From: CBIFVZ01 sp966185765
Lineage (GTDB): Bacteria; Pseudomonadota; Gammaproteobacteria; Enterobacterales; Enterobacteriaceae
DNA: 25,932 nucleotides
Direction: 5' to 3'
Assembly: GCA_966185765.1 (NCBI GenBank)
Contig: CBIFVZ010000059.1
Coordinates: forward strand, 1 to 25,932
Shown here: positions 7,780 to 14,798 of the stretch, piece after piece
Layout: each line of letters starts with the position of its first letter
Position numbering within the stretch: the first letter of the stretch is position 1
Position numbers and translations under genes: made by a program
The notes under the pieces: model-generated
Seen by the model: only the letters and a program-made list of their open reading frames with translations
Told to the model about the DNA's origin: nothing
Database searches by the model: none

Positions 7780-8700
7780 ATGAGCTGGATTGAACGAATT
7801 CTCAATAAGAGCAATATTACCCCGACGCGCCGGGCGAGCATTCCGGAAGGGGTGTGGACCAAGTGTGACAGCTGTGCGCAGGTCCTCTACCGCGCCGAGC
7901 TGGAGCGGAACCTTCAGGTTTGCCCAAAATGCGATCATCACATGCGCATGAGTGCGCGTGAGCGCCTGCACAGCCTGCTTGATGAAGGCACGCTGGTTGA
8001 ATTAGGCAGCGAGCTTGAGCCGAAAGACGTTCTGAAGTTCCGCGACTCAAAGAAATATAAAGACCGTCTCGCGAGCGCTCAGAAAGAAACCGGTGAGAAA
8101 GACGCGCTGGTGGTGATGAAAGGTACATTGCACGGTATGCCAGTGGTGGCTGCGGCGTTTGAATTTGCCTTCATGGGCGGTTCAATGGGTTCTGTTGTGG
8201 GCGCGCGTTTCGTGCGGGCTGTTGAGCAGGCGCTGGAAGACGGTTGCCCGCTTATCTGCTTCTCCGCCTCTGGCGGTGCGCGTATGCAGGAAGCACTAAT
8301 GTCGCTGATGCAGATGGCGAAAACCAGTGCTGCGCTGGCGAAAATGCAGGAGCGTGGTCTGCCGTATATTTCCGTGCTGACCGACCCGACTATGGGGGGG
8401 GTTTCTGCAAGTTTTGCCATGCTGGGTGACCTGAACATCGCCGAGCCGAAAGCGCTTATCGGCTTTGCCGGTCCGCGTGTTATCGAGCAAACGGTGCGTG
8501 AAAAACTGCCGCCGGGCTTCCAGCGTAGTGAATTCCTGATTGAAAAAGGCGCGATCGACATGATCGTGCGTCGCCCTGAGCTGCGACTGAAGCTTGCCAG
8601 CGTACTGGCGAAGCTGACCAATCAGCCTGCGCCGAACCCGGATGCGCCGCATGAGCCGATTGTCGTGCCGGACGCGCCGGAACAGGGCAGCGAAGCCTGA
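7780..8700 (+). CDS. accD: Acetyl-CoA carboxylase carboxyltransferase subunit beta
   Basis: Beta subunit of the carboxyltransferase (AccA2D2). It transfers CO2 from carboxybiotin on AccB to acetyl-CoA, making malonyl-CoA for fatty acid synthesis. It has 306 residues. The N-terminal four-Cys zinc ribbon is intact (Cys29, Cys32, Cys48, Cys51), and the crotonase-fold core is nearly identical to E. coli (SASGGARMQEALMSLMQMAKT, DPTMGGVSASFAMLGD). The C-terminal ~25 residues diverge. ATG at 7780 has GAAAGG 6 bases upstream. In E. coli the zinc domain binds accA/accD mRNA and represses translation. The leader here can form CTGTG/CACAG and GGCA/TGCC pairings (about 7705-7740), but I cannot show that these are regulatory. 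The 148-base dedA-accD gap suggests its own promoter; I could not assign one. Confidence 0.97.
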   Translation: MSWIERILNKSNITPTRRASIPEGVWTKCDSCAQVLYRAELERNLQVCPKCDHHMRMSARERLHSLLDEGTLVELGSELEPKDVLKFRDSKKYKDRLASAQKETGEKDALVVMKGTLHGMPVVAAAFEFAFMGGSMGSVVGARFVRAVEQALEDGCPLICFSASGGARMQEALMSLMQMAKTSAALAKMQERGLPYISVLTDPTMGGVSASFAMLGDLNIAEPKALIGFAGPRVIEQTVREKLPPGFQRSEFLIEKGAIDMIVRRPELRLKLASVLAKLTNQPAPNPDAPHEPIVVPDAPEQGSEA

Positions 8701-8729
8701 CAGTGCAACGGGGCAGGGCCGCAGGGTTC

Positions 8730-8759
8730 TGCCCTTCGTATTTCTGAACCCGAAGGGCA
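8730..8759 (+). promoter_or_regulatory. Hairpin enclosing the folC ribosome-binding region
   Basis: TGCCCTTCG (8730-8738) and CGAAGGGCA (8751-8759) are perfect 9-bp complements around a 12-base loop. The 3' arm contains the only Shine-Dalgarno-like sequence (GAAGGG) for folC, whose ATG is at 8762. The structure would hide that site unless it is opened by ribosomes or coupling. Pairing is seen directly; a translational effect is inferred. Confidence 0.45.
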
Positions 8760-8761
8760 TC

Positions 8762-10027
8762 ATGGAAAAAAGCATTCCCCAAGCCACGTCGCCCCTGGCC
8801 GCGTGGCTTTCCTATCTTGAAAATCTGCATACCAAAACTATCGATCTCGGCCTTGAGCGTGTAAGCGCCGTTGCGGCGACGCTGGATGTGCTCAAACCTG
8901 CGCCATTTGTGTTCACGGTTGCCGGAACTAATGGTAAAGGCACGACCTGCCGCACGCTTGAAGCGATGCTGATGGCGGCCGGGCTGCGCGTGGGGGTTTA
9001 CAGTTCACCGCATCTGGTACGTTATACCGAACGTGTGCGGGTGCAGGGTGAAGAGCTACCCGAAGCGCGTCACACGGCATCATTTGCCGCGATTGAAGCG
9101 GCACGTGGCGACATCTCGCTGACCTATTTTGAATACGGCACGCTCTCGGCGCTGTGGCTGTTTAAACAGTCTTCGCTGGATGTGGTGATTCTTGAAGTGG
9201 GGCTGGGTGGTCGACTGGACGCGACAAATATTGTGGACGCCGACGTGAGTGTTATCACCAGCATCGCTCTTGACCATATTGACTGGCTGGGTTCAGACAG
9301 GGAGAGCATTGGGCGCGAGAAGGCGGGAATCTTCCGCGCCGGTAAACCGGCCGTTGTGGGTGAACCGGATATGCCAGCCTCTATTGAAGCCGTGGCGCAG
9401 GAAAAAGACGCGTATCTGCTGCGTCGTGGTGTGCGTTGGGATTATGAGATGACAGACGGCGGTTGGCGTTTTAGTGATGCCGCAGGTGCGCTTGATAACC
9501 TGCCGTTGCCACAGGTGCCACAGCCCAACGCTGCGACTGCGCTGGCAGCGCTGCGCGCCAGTCGTCTGCCGGTGAACGAAACCGCCGTGCGCGAAGGTTT
9601 GCGCCAGGCGCAGTTACCGGGACGGTTTCAGATTTTAAGCGCGTCGCCGCGTGTTATCCTGGACGTAGCGCATAATCCCCATGCCGCCGCTTACCTGGCA
9701 GAGCGCCTCAGGCGTGAAGCGCAGGATGGAAAAATACTGGCAGTAATCGGGATGCTGCATGATAAGGATATAGCGGGTACCCTGGCTTGCCTGAAGAGTG
9801 TGGTGGATAGCTGGTATTGCGCGCCGCTGGAAGGGCCGCGTGGCGCCAGTGCAGAACAGTTGCTTAAGCACCTGGGGCAGGGCAGGGCGTTTGGCAGCGT
9901 AGCCGAGGCCTGGCAAGCGGCACGGGCAGAGGCTGACGTAGCTGATACCGTGCTGGTATGTGGTTCATTTCACACGGTGGCACACGTAATGGAAGTCCTG
10001 GAAGCGGAGGATAACGGTGGCGAGTAA
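8762..10027 (+). CDS. folC: Bifunctional dihydrofolate synthase / folylpolyglutamate synthase
   Basis: ATP-dependent ligase that adds glutamate to dihydropteroate, giving dihydrofolate, and then further glutamates to reduced folates. It has 421 residues (E. coli 422). The Mur-ligase-type P-loop GTNGKGTT is at residues 55-62. Downstream are YSSPHLVRYTERVRV, the metal/ATP region LEVGLGGRLDATNIV, GREKAGIFR, and the C-terminal ligase domain signature FDVAHNPHA, here LDVAHNPHA. The frame is open upstream into accD. ATG at 8762 is chosen because it matches the family start (xxxPQAxSPLAxWLSYLE). The only RBS-like sequence is GAAGGG within a hairpin. It overlaps dedD by 11 bases, so the two are coupled. 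Confidence 0.97.
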   Translation: MEKSIPQATSPLAAWLSYLENLHTKTIDLGLERVSAVAATLDVLKPAPFVFTVAGTNGKGTTCRTLEAMLMAAGLRVGVYSSPHLVRYTERVRVQGEELPEARHTASFAAIEAARGDISLTYFEYGTLSALWLFKQSSLDVVILEVGLGGRLDATNIVDADVSVITSIALDHIDWLGSDRESIGREKAGIFRAGKPAVVGEPDMPASIEAVAQEKDAYLLRRGVRWDYEMTDGGWRFSDAAGALDNLPLPQVPQPNAATALAALRASRLPVNETAVREGLRQAQLPGRFQILSASPRVILDVAHNPHAAAYLAERLRREAQDGKILAVIGMLHDKDIAGTLACLKSVVDSWYCAPLEGPRGASAEQLLKHLGQGRAFGSVAEAWQAARAEADVADTVLVCGSFHTVAHVMEVLEAEDNGGE

Positions 10028-10664
10028 GTTTCAGAACCGATTAGTCGGCACGATTGTGCTGGTGGCGCTGGGGGTGATTGTGCTGCCGGGCCTGCTTGAT
10101 GGTCAGAAAAAGCATTACCAGGACGAGTTTGCCGCCATTCCTCTGGTACCTAAACCTGGCGATAATGACGAACTGGACATGCTGCCGCCTGCCAGTCAGT
10201 CCCTACCGGCGCAGCCGCCGGAAGGGGCCGCTGAGGAAATGCGAGCCAGTAGCACGGCACCGAGCATTGACCCCACAACGCTACCGGATGAAACCGGAGC
10301 GGGAATTGATGCGCTTCCGCAACCCAAACCCGTAGTTCAGCCTAAACCTGCGGTACAGCCGAAACCTGTCGCAGAGCCGCAGCCAAAACCGACGCAGACG
10401 ACACAGGATAACGCGGCACCCGTCGGTAAAGCTTATGTGGTGCAGCTGGGTGCGCTCAAAAATGCGGACAAAGCCAGTGAGATTGTCGATAAGCTGCGTG
10501 GTGCGGGCTATCGTGCTTACACTATTCCTTCTACGCCAGTACAGGGTAAAATCACCCGCATTCTGGTCGGGCCGGATGCATCGAAAGACAAGCTCAAGTC
10601 TTCTCTGGGAGAACTGCATAGTTTATCGGGTCTCAACGGCGTAGTTATGAACTATACGCCGTAA
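10017..10664 (+). CDS. dedD: Cell division SPOR-domain protein DedD
   Basis: Inner-membrane division protein that collects at the septum through its SPOR domain, which binds denuded peptidoglycan glycans, and supports FtsN-dependent constriction. It has 215 residues (E. coli 220). A short cytoplasmic N-terminus is followed by a TM segment at about residues 9-27, then a periplasmic linker. Around residues 100-125 the linker is a Pro/Lys/Gln repeat in which QPKP recurs at least four times. The C-terminal SPOR domain (about 138-215) begins GKAYVVQLGALKNADKA. The start is GTG at 10017 inside the end of folC, giving MASKFQNRLVG exactly as in E. coli. A strong terminator follows. Confidence 0.95.
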   Translation: MASKFQNRLVGTIVLVALGVIVLPGLLDGQKKHYQDEFAAIPLVPKPGDNDELDMLPPASQSLPAQPPEGAAEEMRASSTAPSIDPTTLPDETGAGIDALPQPKPVVQPKPAVQPKPVAEPQPKPTQTTQDNAAPVGKAYVVQLGALKNADKASEIVDKLRGAGYRAYTIPSTPVQGKITRILVGPDASKDKLKSSLGELHSLSGLNGVVMNYTP

Positions 10665-10720
10665 CGGTCAGTGTACAATGCCACGCCTGGCGCGGCTTTG
10701 TATGAACCAGAGCGATGAAG

Positions 10721-10764
10721 GTGGGCAACAAAAGCTGTGCTTTTTTTGTCCACTTTTTCTTTTT
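10721..10764 (+). terminator. Strong Rho-independent terminator after dedD
   Basis: A long stem, 10721-10735 with 10739-10753, has 15 pairs with one mismatch and one G-T wobble, closed by a TGT triloop. It is followed directly by the T-rich run TTTTTCTTTTT. It separates folC-dedD from the PurR-controlled cvpA-purF unit. Confidence 0.85.
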
Positions 10765-10785
10765 ACGCATGGGAAGGAAATCCCT

Positions 10786-10801
10786 ACGCAAACGTTTTCT
10801 T
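10786..10801 (+). promoter_or_regulatory. PurR operator upstream of cvpA-purF
   Basis: ACGCAAACGTTTTCTT matches the known PurR consensus (ACGCAAACGTTTTCNT) at every defined position. It lies 57 bases before cvpA. In E. coli the cvpA-purF operon is repressed here by PurR with hypoxanthine or guanine. Confidence 0.93.
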
Positions 10802-10809
10802 TTTCTGTT

Positions 10810-10815
10810 AGAATG
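10810..10815 (+). promoter_or_regulatory. Candidate -10 hexamer of the cvpA-purF promoter
   Basis: TAGAAT, 5 of 6 to consensus, lies 9 bases downstream of the PurR box, so the box would cover the -35 region. I see no good -35 hexamer at 17 bases. Confidence 0.55.
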
Positions 10816-10857
10816 CGCCCCGAACAGGATGTCAGGGCAAGTTAGCGCGGAATTTAT

Positions 10858-11343
10858 ATGGTCTGGATTGATTACGCCATTATCGCTGTGATTGGCTTTT
10901 CGTGTCTTGTAAGCCTGATTCGTGGGTTTGTGCGCGAGGCGCTCTCGCTGGTTACCTGGGGCTGCGCTTTCTTTGTCGCAAGCCACTACTACACTTACCT
11001 GGCAACCTGGTTCACAGGCTTTGAAGATGAACTGGTACGTAACGGGATAGCTATTGCGGTGTTGTTTATCGCGACGCTCATCGTCGGTGCGGTGGTGAAC
11101 TACGTGATTGGCCAACTGGTTGAGAAAACCGGCCTTTCAGGAACGGACAGAGTGCTGGGCATCTGCTTTGGCGCGCTCAGGGGCGTACTTATCGTCGCCG
11201 CGATTCTGTTTTTCCTCGATACGTTTACCAGCATGGCAAAGAGTGATGACTGGCAAAAGTCTCAGCTTGTCCCACAGTTCAGTTTCATCATCAGATGGTT
11301 TTTTGACTATCTGCAAAGCTCGTCAAGTTTCTTACCCCGGTAA
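10858..11343 (+). CDS. cvpA: CvpA, membrane protein of the purF operon
   Basis: Inner-membrane protein of 161 residues (E. coli 162). It was originally linked to colicin V production and is now associated with envelope and bile/deoxycholate tolerance; its molecular activity is not settled. Four hydrophobic segments are visible: DYAIIAVIGFSCLVSLI at the N-terminus, then LVTWGCAFFVA, IAIAVLFIATLIVGAVV and ALRGVLIVAAILFFL. They are separated by the family signature LIRGFVREALSLV and a GTDRVLG loop. It sits between the PurR operator and purF, with 38 bases to purF and no promoter between. Co-regulation with purine synthesis follows from position and is known in E. coli. Confidence 0.95.
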   Translation: MVWIDYAIIAVIGFSCLVSLIRGFVREALSLVTWGCAFFVASHYYTYLATWFTGFEDELVRNGIAIAVLFIATLIVGAVVNYVIGQLVEKTGLSGTDRVLGICFGALRGVLIVAAILFFLDTFTSMAKSDDWQKSQLVPQFSFIIRWFFDYLQSSSSFLPR

Positions 11344-11381
11344 CAGCGCCGGGGTTGCAGGCTTAATGAGGAAAAGACAAC

Positions 11382-12896
11382 ATGTGCGGTATTGTCGGTA
11401 TCGCCGGTGTTATGCCGGTAAACCAGTCGATTTATGACGCGTTAACGGTGCTTCAGCACCGCGGGCAGGATGCCGCAGGCATCATTACTATTGATGCGAA
11501 CAACTGCTTTCGTCTGCGTAAAGCCAATGGTCTGGTGAGCGATGTATTTGAAGCACGCCACATGCAGCGCCTGCAGGGTAACATGGGGCTTGGCCACGTG
11601 CGTTATCCGACGGCAGGCAGTTCCAGCGCCTCTGAAGCCCAGCCTTTTTACGTCAACTCGCCCTACGGCATCACACTTGCACATAACGGTAACCTCACTA
11701 ACGCGCATGAACTGCGCAAGAAGCTGTTTGAGGAAAAGCGCCGTCATATCAACACTACGTCTGACTCCGAAATCCTGCTGAATATCTTTGCCAGCGAACT
11801 GGACGAATTTCGTCACTATCCGCTGCAAGCCGATAACATTTTTGCCGCCGTTGCTGCCACTAACCGCCAGATTCGCGGTGCGTATGCCTGTGTTGCGATG
11901 ATTATCGGCCACGGCATGGTGGCGTTTCGCGACCCGAACGGCATCCGTCCGCTGGTGTTGGGCAAGCGTGAAGTGGGTGAGCGCACTGAATATATGGTCG
12001 CTTCTGAGAGTGTTGCGCTTGATACGCTGGGCTTTGAGTTCCTGCGTGACGTGGCACCTGGCGAAGCGGTATACATTACTGAAAAAGGCCAGCTTTTTAG
12101 CCGCCTGTGTGCCGATAATCCGACCACCACGCCGTGCCTGTTCGAATACGTTTACTTTGCGCGCCCGGACTCCTTTATTGATAAGATTTCCGTTTACAGC
12201 GCCCGCGTCGGCATGGGTAAGAAGCTGGGTGAGAAAATTGCCCGCGAGTGGGAAGACCTGGATATTGATGTGGTTATCCCCATCCCGGAAACCTCCTGCG
12301 ATATCGCGCTGGAAATCGCGCATATCCTCAACAAGCCTTATCGCCAGGGTTTTGTCAAAAACCGCTATGTTGGCCGTACCTTTATCATGCCCGGTCAGCA
12401 GCAGCGCCGTAAATCGGTGCGCCGCAAGCTCAACGCCAACCGTGCGGAGTTTCGTGACAAGAACGTGTTGTTGGTCGATGACTCAATCGTGCGCGGCACC
12501 ACGTCTGAGCAGATTATTGAAATTGCCCGTGAAGCGGGTGCGAAAAAGGTCTATCTGGCATCAGCGGCACCGGAAGTGCGCTTCCCGAACGTTTACGGCA
12601 TTGATATGCCGAGCGCTAATGAGCTTATCGCTCACGGCCGAGAAGTGGAAGAAATTCGCCAGATAATCGGCGCTGATGGTTTGATTTTCCAGGATCTCAG
12701 TGACCTGATTGACGCGGTACGCGCTGAAAACCCGGATATTCAACAGTTTGAATGTTCAGTGTTTGACGGTATTTACGTCACGAAGGACGTTGATCTGCAG
12801 TATCTGGAATATCTGGAGTCCTTGCGCAGCGATGACGCTAAAGCTATTCAACGTCAGAACGAAGTTGAAAATCTTGAAATGCATAACGAAGGTTAA
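11382..12896 (+). CDS. purF: Amidophosphoribosyltransferase (glutamine PRPP amidotransferase)
   Basis: Catalyses the first committed step of purine synthesis, PRPP plus glutamine to 5-phosphoribosylamine. It has 504 residues (E. coli 505). The N-terminal Ntn glutaminase domain begins MCGIVGIAG; Cys2 becomes the N-terminal nucleophile after Met removal. LQHRGQDAAG and the ammonia-site residues in HVRYPTAGSS follow. The C-terminal phosphoribosyltransferase domain has the PRPP loop VLLVDDSIVRGTTS at about residues 362-375. No propeptide or Fe-S cysteine cluster of the Bacillus type is evident, so it is the E. coli type. ATG at 11382 follows GAGGAAAAG. It is co-transcribed with cvpA under PurR and ends in a hairpin terminator. 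Confidence 0.98.
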   Translation: MCGIVGIAGVMPVNQSIYDALTVLQHRGQDAAGIITIDANNCFRLRKANGLVSDVFEARHMQRLQGNMGLGHVRYPTAGSSSASEAQPFYVNSPYGITLAHNGNLTNAHELRKKLFEEKRRHINTTSDSEILLNIFASELDEFRHYPLQADNIFAAVAATNRQIRGAYACVAMIIGHGMVAFRDPNGIRPLVLGKREVGERTEYMVASESVALDTLGFEFLRDVAPGEAVYITEKGQLFSRLCADNPTTTPCLFEYVYFARPDSFIDKISVYSARVGMGKKLGEKIAREWEDLDIDVVIPIPETSCDIALEIAHILNKPYRQGFVKNRYVGRTFIMPGQQQRRKSVRRKLNANRAEFRDKNVLLVDDSIVRGTTSEQIIEIAREAGAKKVYLASAAPEVRFPNVYGIDMPSANELIAHGREVEEIRQIIGADGLIFQDLSDLIDAVRAENPDIQQFECSVFDGIYVTKDVDLQYLEYLESLRSDDAKAIQRQNEVENLEMHNEG

Positions 12897-12901
12897 GCGC
12901 C

Positions 12902-12929
12902 AGACGGCCCCCATTAAGGGGGCCGTCTT
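12902..12929 (+). terminator. Hairpin terminator after purF
   Basis: AGACGGCCCCC (12902-12912) pairs perfectly with GGGGGCCGTCT (12918-12928) around ATTAA. The T tract is poor (TTGTAT), but the 11-bp GC-rich stem directly after the stop fits a terminator. Confidence 0.75.
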
Positions 12930-12986
12930 GTATCTGTCGCCATAATCCGGCAAAGTTTGTCCTGAGTGATGAAACAGGCAGATAAG

Positions 12987-13568
12987 ATGAAACGACTGAT
13001 TGTGGGAATTTCCGGTGCCAGCGGCGCGATTTATGGCGTGAGGCTGCTCGAAGTACTCAAGCCACTGGAGAATGTGCAAACCCATCTCGTGATGAGTCAG
13101 GCTGCGCGCCAGACGCTGGCGCTGGAAACGGACTATGCGCTGCGTGATGTGCAGGCGCTGGCCGATGTGGTGCACGATGCCCGCGACATTGCGGCCAGTA
13201 TTTCCTCGGGGTCGTTTCGCACTCACGGTATGGTGATTTTGCCGTGTTCCATGAAAACCCTTTCCGGCATTGTTAACAGCTACACCGACGGCCTGTTGAC
13301 CCGCAGTGCTGACGTGGTGCTCAAAGAGCGCCGTCCGTTGGTATTATGTGTGCGTGAGACGCCTTTGCACCTGGGCCATCTGCGGCTGATGACCCAGGCT
13401 GCGGAAATGGGGGCCGTTATTATGCCGCCGCTACCGGCGTTTTATCATCGTCCGCAGAGCATACAGGATGTGATTGATCAAACGGTTAATCGCGTGCTGG
13501 ACCAATTTGATATCGAACTGCCTCACGACCTGTTTACCCGCTGGCCTGGCCCCGACGCCGCACGCTGA
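12987..13568 (+). CDS. ubiX: Flavin prenyltransferase UbiX
   Basis: Makes the prenylated FMN cofactor from FMN and dimethylallyl phosphate. The UbiD decarboxylase of ubiquinone synthesis needs this cofactor. It has 193 residues (E. coli 189). The N-terminal flavin-binding loop GISGASGAIYG, the ISSGSFRTHGMVILPCSMKTLSGI segment and the C-terminal RETPLHLGHLRLM are typical of UbiX/Pad1. In-frame starts also exist at 12966 (GTG) and 12969 (ATG), giving a seven-residue extension. I prefer ATG 12987 because the family starts MKRLIVGISGASG and AGGCAG lies about 5 bases upstream. A hairpin without a T tract (13569-13585, TGCCCC/GGGGCA) follows the stop. Confidence 0.95.
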   Translation: MKRLIVGISGASGAIYGVRLLEVLKPLENVQTHLVMSQAARQTLALETDYALRDVQALADVVHDARDIAASISSGSFRTHGMVILPCSMKTLSGIVNSYTDGLLTRSADVVLKERRPLVLCVRETPLHLGHLRLMTQAAEMGAVIMPPLPAFYHRPQSIQDVIDQTVNRVLDQFDIELPHDLFTRWPGPDAAR

Positions 13569-13706
13569 TGCCCCATTGCGGGGCAAAAACTGCTGGCGCT
13601 GTCGTATTCTCCAACTTTCCTTTCCTCTTTTTGTTACGCCCGCAACGTGGCGCTGATATCTTTTTGTCTGCCGCTACCCTTTGATTATCATTCTGGTCTG
13701 CAGACA

Positions 13707-13722
13707 TGGCATGAGAAGTGCA
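13707..13722 (+). promoter_or_regulatory. Sigma-54 promoter upstream of argT
   Basis: TGGCATGAGAAGTGCA has the essential GG-N10-GC spacing and matches the -24/-12 consensus TGGCACG-N4-TTGCA at all but two defined positions. It ends 73 bases before argT. It fits nitrogen (NtrC) control known for this locus in enteric bacteria. I found no clear NtrC box in the ubiX-argT gap. Confidence 0.75.
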
Positions 13723-13795
13723 GCGCAGCCGTGAGCGCCTGGGCGCTCAGCACAACACACATCCGATAATAAAATCCGCTCTCTGAGGGTTAACT

Positions 13796-14575
13796 ATGAA
13801 AAAGCAGGTTCTGACACTGGTATTACTGCTGGGTTTTTCTGCCGGTTCGGCGCTGGCCGCATTGCCGCAAACGGTGCGTATTGGCACCGATGCGACCTAC
13901 GCGCCATTTTCATCAAAAGATGCAAAAGGGGATTTTGTCGGGTTTGATATCGATTTGGGCAATGAGATGTGTAAAAGGGCGCAGCTTCATTGCACCTGGG
14001 TGGGTAGTGATTTTGATGCGCTCATTCCGCAGCTTAAAGCACGTAAAATTGATGGAATCATTTCCTCGTTGTCTATTACCGAAAAGCGCGAACAGGAAAT
14101 TGCGTTCTCAGACAAACTCTACAGCGCTAATTCGCGTCTGATTGCCCGTGCGGGTTCACCGATCACGCCGACGCTGGAAGGGCTTAAAGGCAAACAGGTA
14201 GGGGTGTTACAAGGCTCCACTCAGGAAGCTTATGCTAATGATAAGTGGCGCACGCAGGGCGTTGAGGTTGTGCCATACCAGAACCAGGACTTGATTTATT
14301 CTGACCTTGATGCCGGGCGTCTTGATGCGGCATTGCAGGATGAAGTGGCGGCAAGCGAAGGTTTCCTCAAGCGCCCGGCGGGTAAGGCATTTGCTTTTGC
14401 CGGGCCTGCTGTCATTGATAAAAAATACTTTGGCATGGGGACCGCGGTTGGGCTGCGTAAAGAAGATGGCGAGCTGAAGGCTGCGTTTAACAAGGCGTTG
14501 GCAGAAATCCGCGCTGATGGCACTTACGATAAACTGGCGAAAAAATATTTCGACTTTAACGTCTACGGTGATTAA
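13796..14575 (+). CDS. argT: Lysine/arginine/ornithine periplasmic binding protein (LAO)
   Basis: Periplasmic receptor that delivers Lys, Arg or ornithine to the HisQMP permease. It has 259 residues. The signal peptide is MKKQVLTLVLLLGFSAGSALA, with the mature protein starting ALPQTVRIG as in E. coli. The SBP family 3 fold is clear: IGTDATYAPFSSKD, GFDIDLGNEMCKR, SSLSITEKR, VGVLQGSTQEAY, LQDEVAASEGFL. The two cysteines of CKRAQLHC correspond to the known LAO/HisJ disulfide. I call it ArgT rather than a second HisJ because of the closer match to ArgT (ANDKWRTQGVEVV, FDFNVYGD) and its position before hisJ. RBS GAGGG precedes the ATG. A sigma-54 promoter lies upstream. Confidence 0.95.
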   Translation: MKKQVLTLVLLLGFSAGSALAALPQTVRIGTDATYAPFSSKDAKGDFVGFDIDLGNEMCKRAQLHCTWVGSDFDALIPQLKARKIDGIISSLSITEKREQEIAFSDKLYSANSRLIARAGSPITPTLEGLKGKQVGVLQGSTQEAYANDKWRTQGVEVVPYQNQDLIYSDLDAGRLDAALQDEVAASEGFLKRPAGKAFAFAGPAVIDKKYFGMGTAVGLRKEDGELKAAFNKALAEIRADGTYDKLAKKYFDFNVYGD

Positions 14576-14582
14576 GACTAAA

Positions 14583-14615
14583 GGCGCTGATGCATCATTA
14601 TGGTGCGTTGGCGCC
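14583..14615 (+). promoter_or_regulatory. NtrC-type enhancer inside a 15-bp hairpin after argT
   Basis: TGCATCATTATGGTGCG (14591-14607) closely resembles the NtrC site TGCACCA-N3-TGGTGCA. It is embedded in a larger imperfect palindrome whose arms, 14583-14597 and 14601-14615, pair over 15 positions with four G-T wobbles around the triloop TTA. As RNA this could protect or end argT mRNA; no T tract follows. As DNA it lies about 130 bases upstream of the hisJ sigma-54 promoter, a usual enhancer distance. Confidence 0.6.
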
Positions 14616-14641
14616 CCAATATTGTGCATACGCGGCGATGG

Positions 14642-14658
14642 TGCACGCTTTGGATGCA
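14642..14658 (+). promoter_or_regulatory. Second, weaker NtrC-like site upstream of hisJ
   Basis: TGCACGCTTTGGATGCA keeps both outer half-sites (TGCAC and TGCA) of the 17-base NtrC consensus but not the inner bases. It sits about 87 bases from the sigma-54 promoter. Paired NtrC sites at such distances are typical of strong enhancers such as glnAp2. Confidence 0.4.
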
Positions 14659-14729
14659 TAACTACCCAGTGAATCTGCAAAAAATGACGCTTCTGGACCG
14701 TAAAAGTTTTGGCCTAGAGGTCTGAAAAA

Positions 14730-14745
14730 TGGCACGATACTTGCC
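14730..14745 (+). promoter_or_regulatory. Sigma-54 promoter of hisJQMP
   Basis: TGGCACGATACTTGCC matches the -24/-12 consensus TGGCACG-N4-TTGC completely, with GG-N10-GC spacing. It ends 53 bases before the hisJ ATG. A TATAAT hexamer lies further down at 14771-14776 without a good -35. Confidence 0.88.
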
Positions 14746-14798
14746 AACACAACATTTAAAACGTTTTGCCTATAATGATAACTCTCCTGAGGATAAGT

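Noticed and set aside
11442..12323. A 293-codon open frame antisense to purF
   Set aside because: It sits fully opposite conserved purF and is explained by that gene's codon bias. No recognisable protein family and no supporting start signals.
14771..14776. TATAAT before hisJ as a sigma-70 promoter
   Set aside because: The hexamer is perfect, but there is no acceptable -35 at 16-18 bases, and the leader would be very short. The consensus sigma-54 site just upstream explains expression better.
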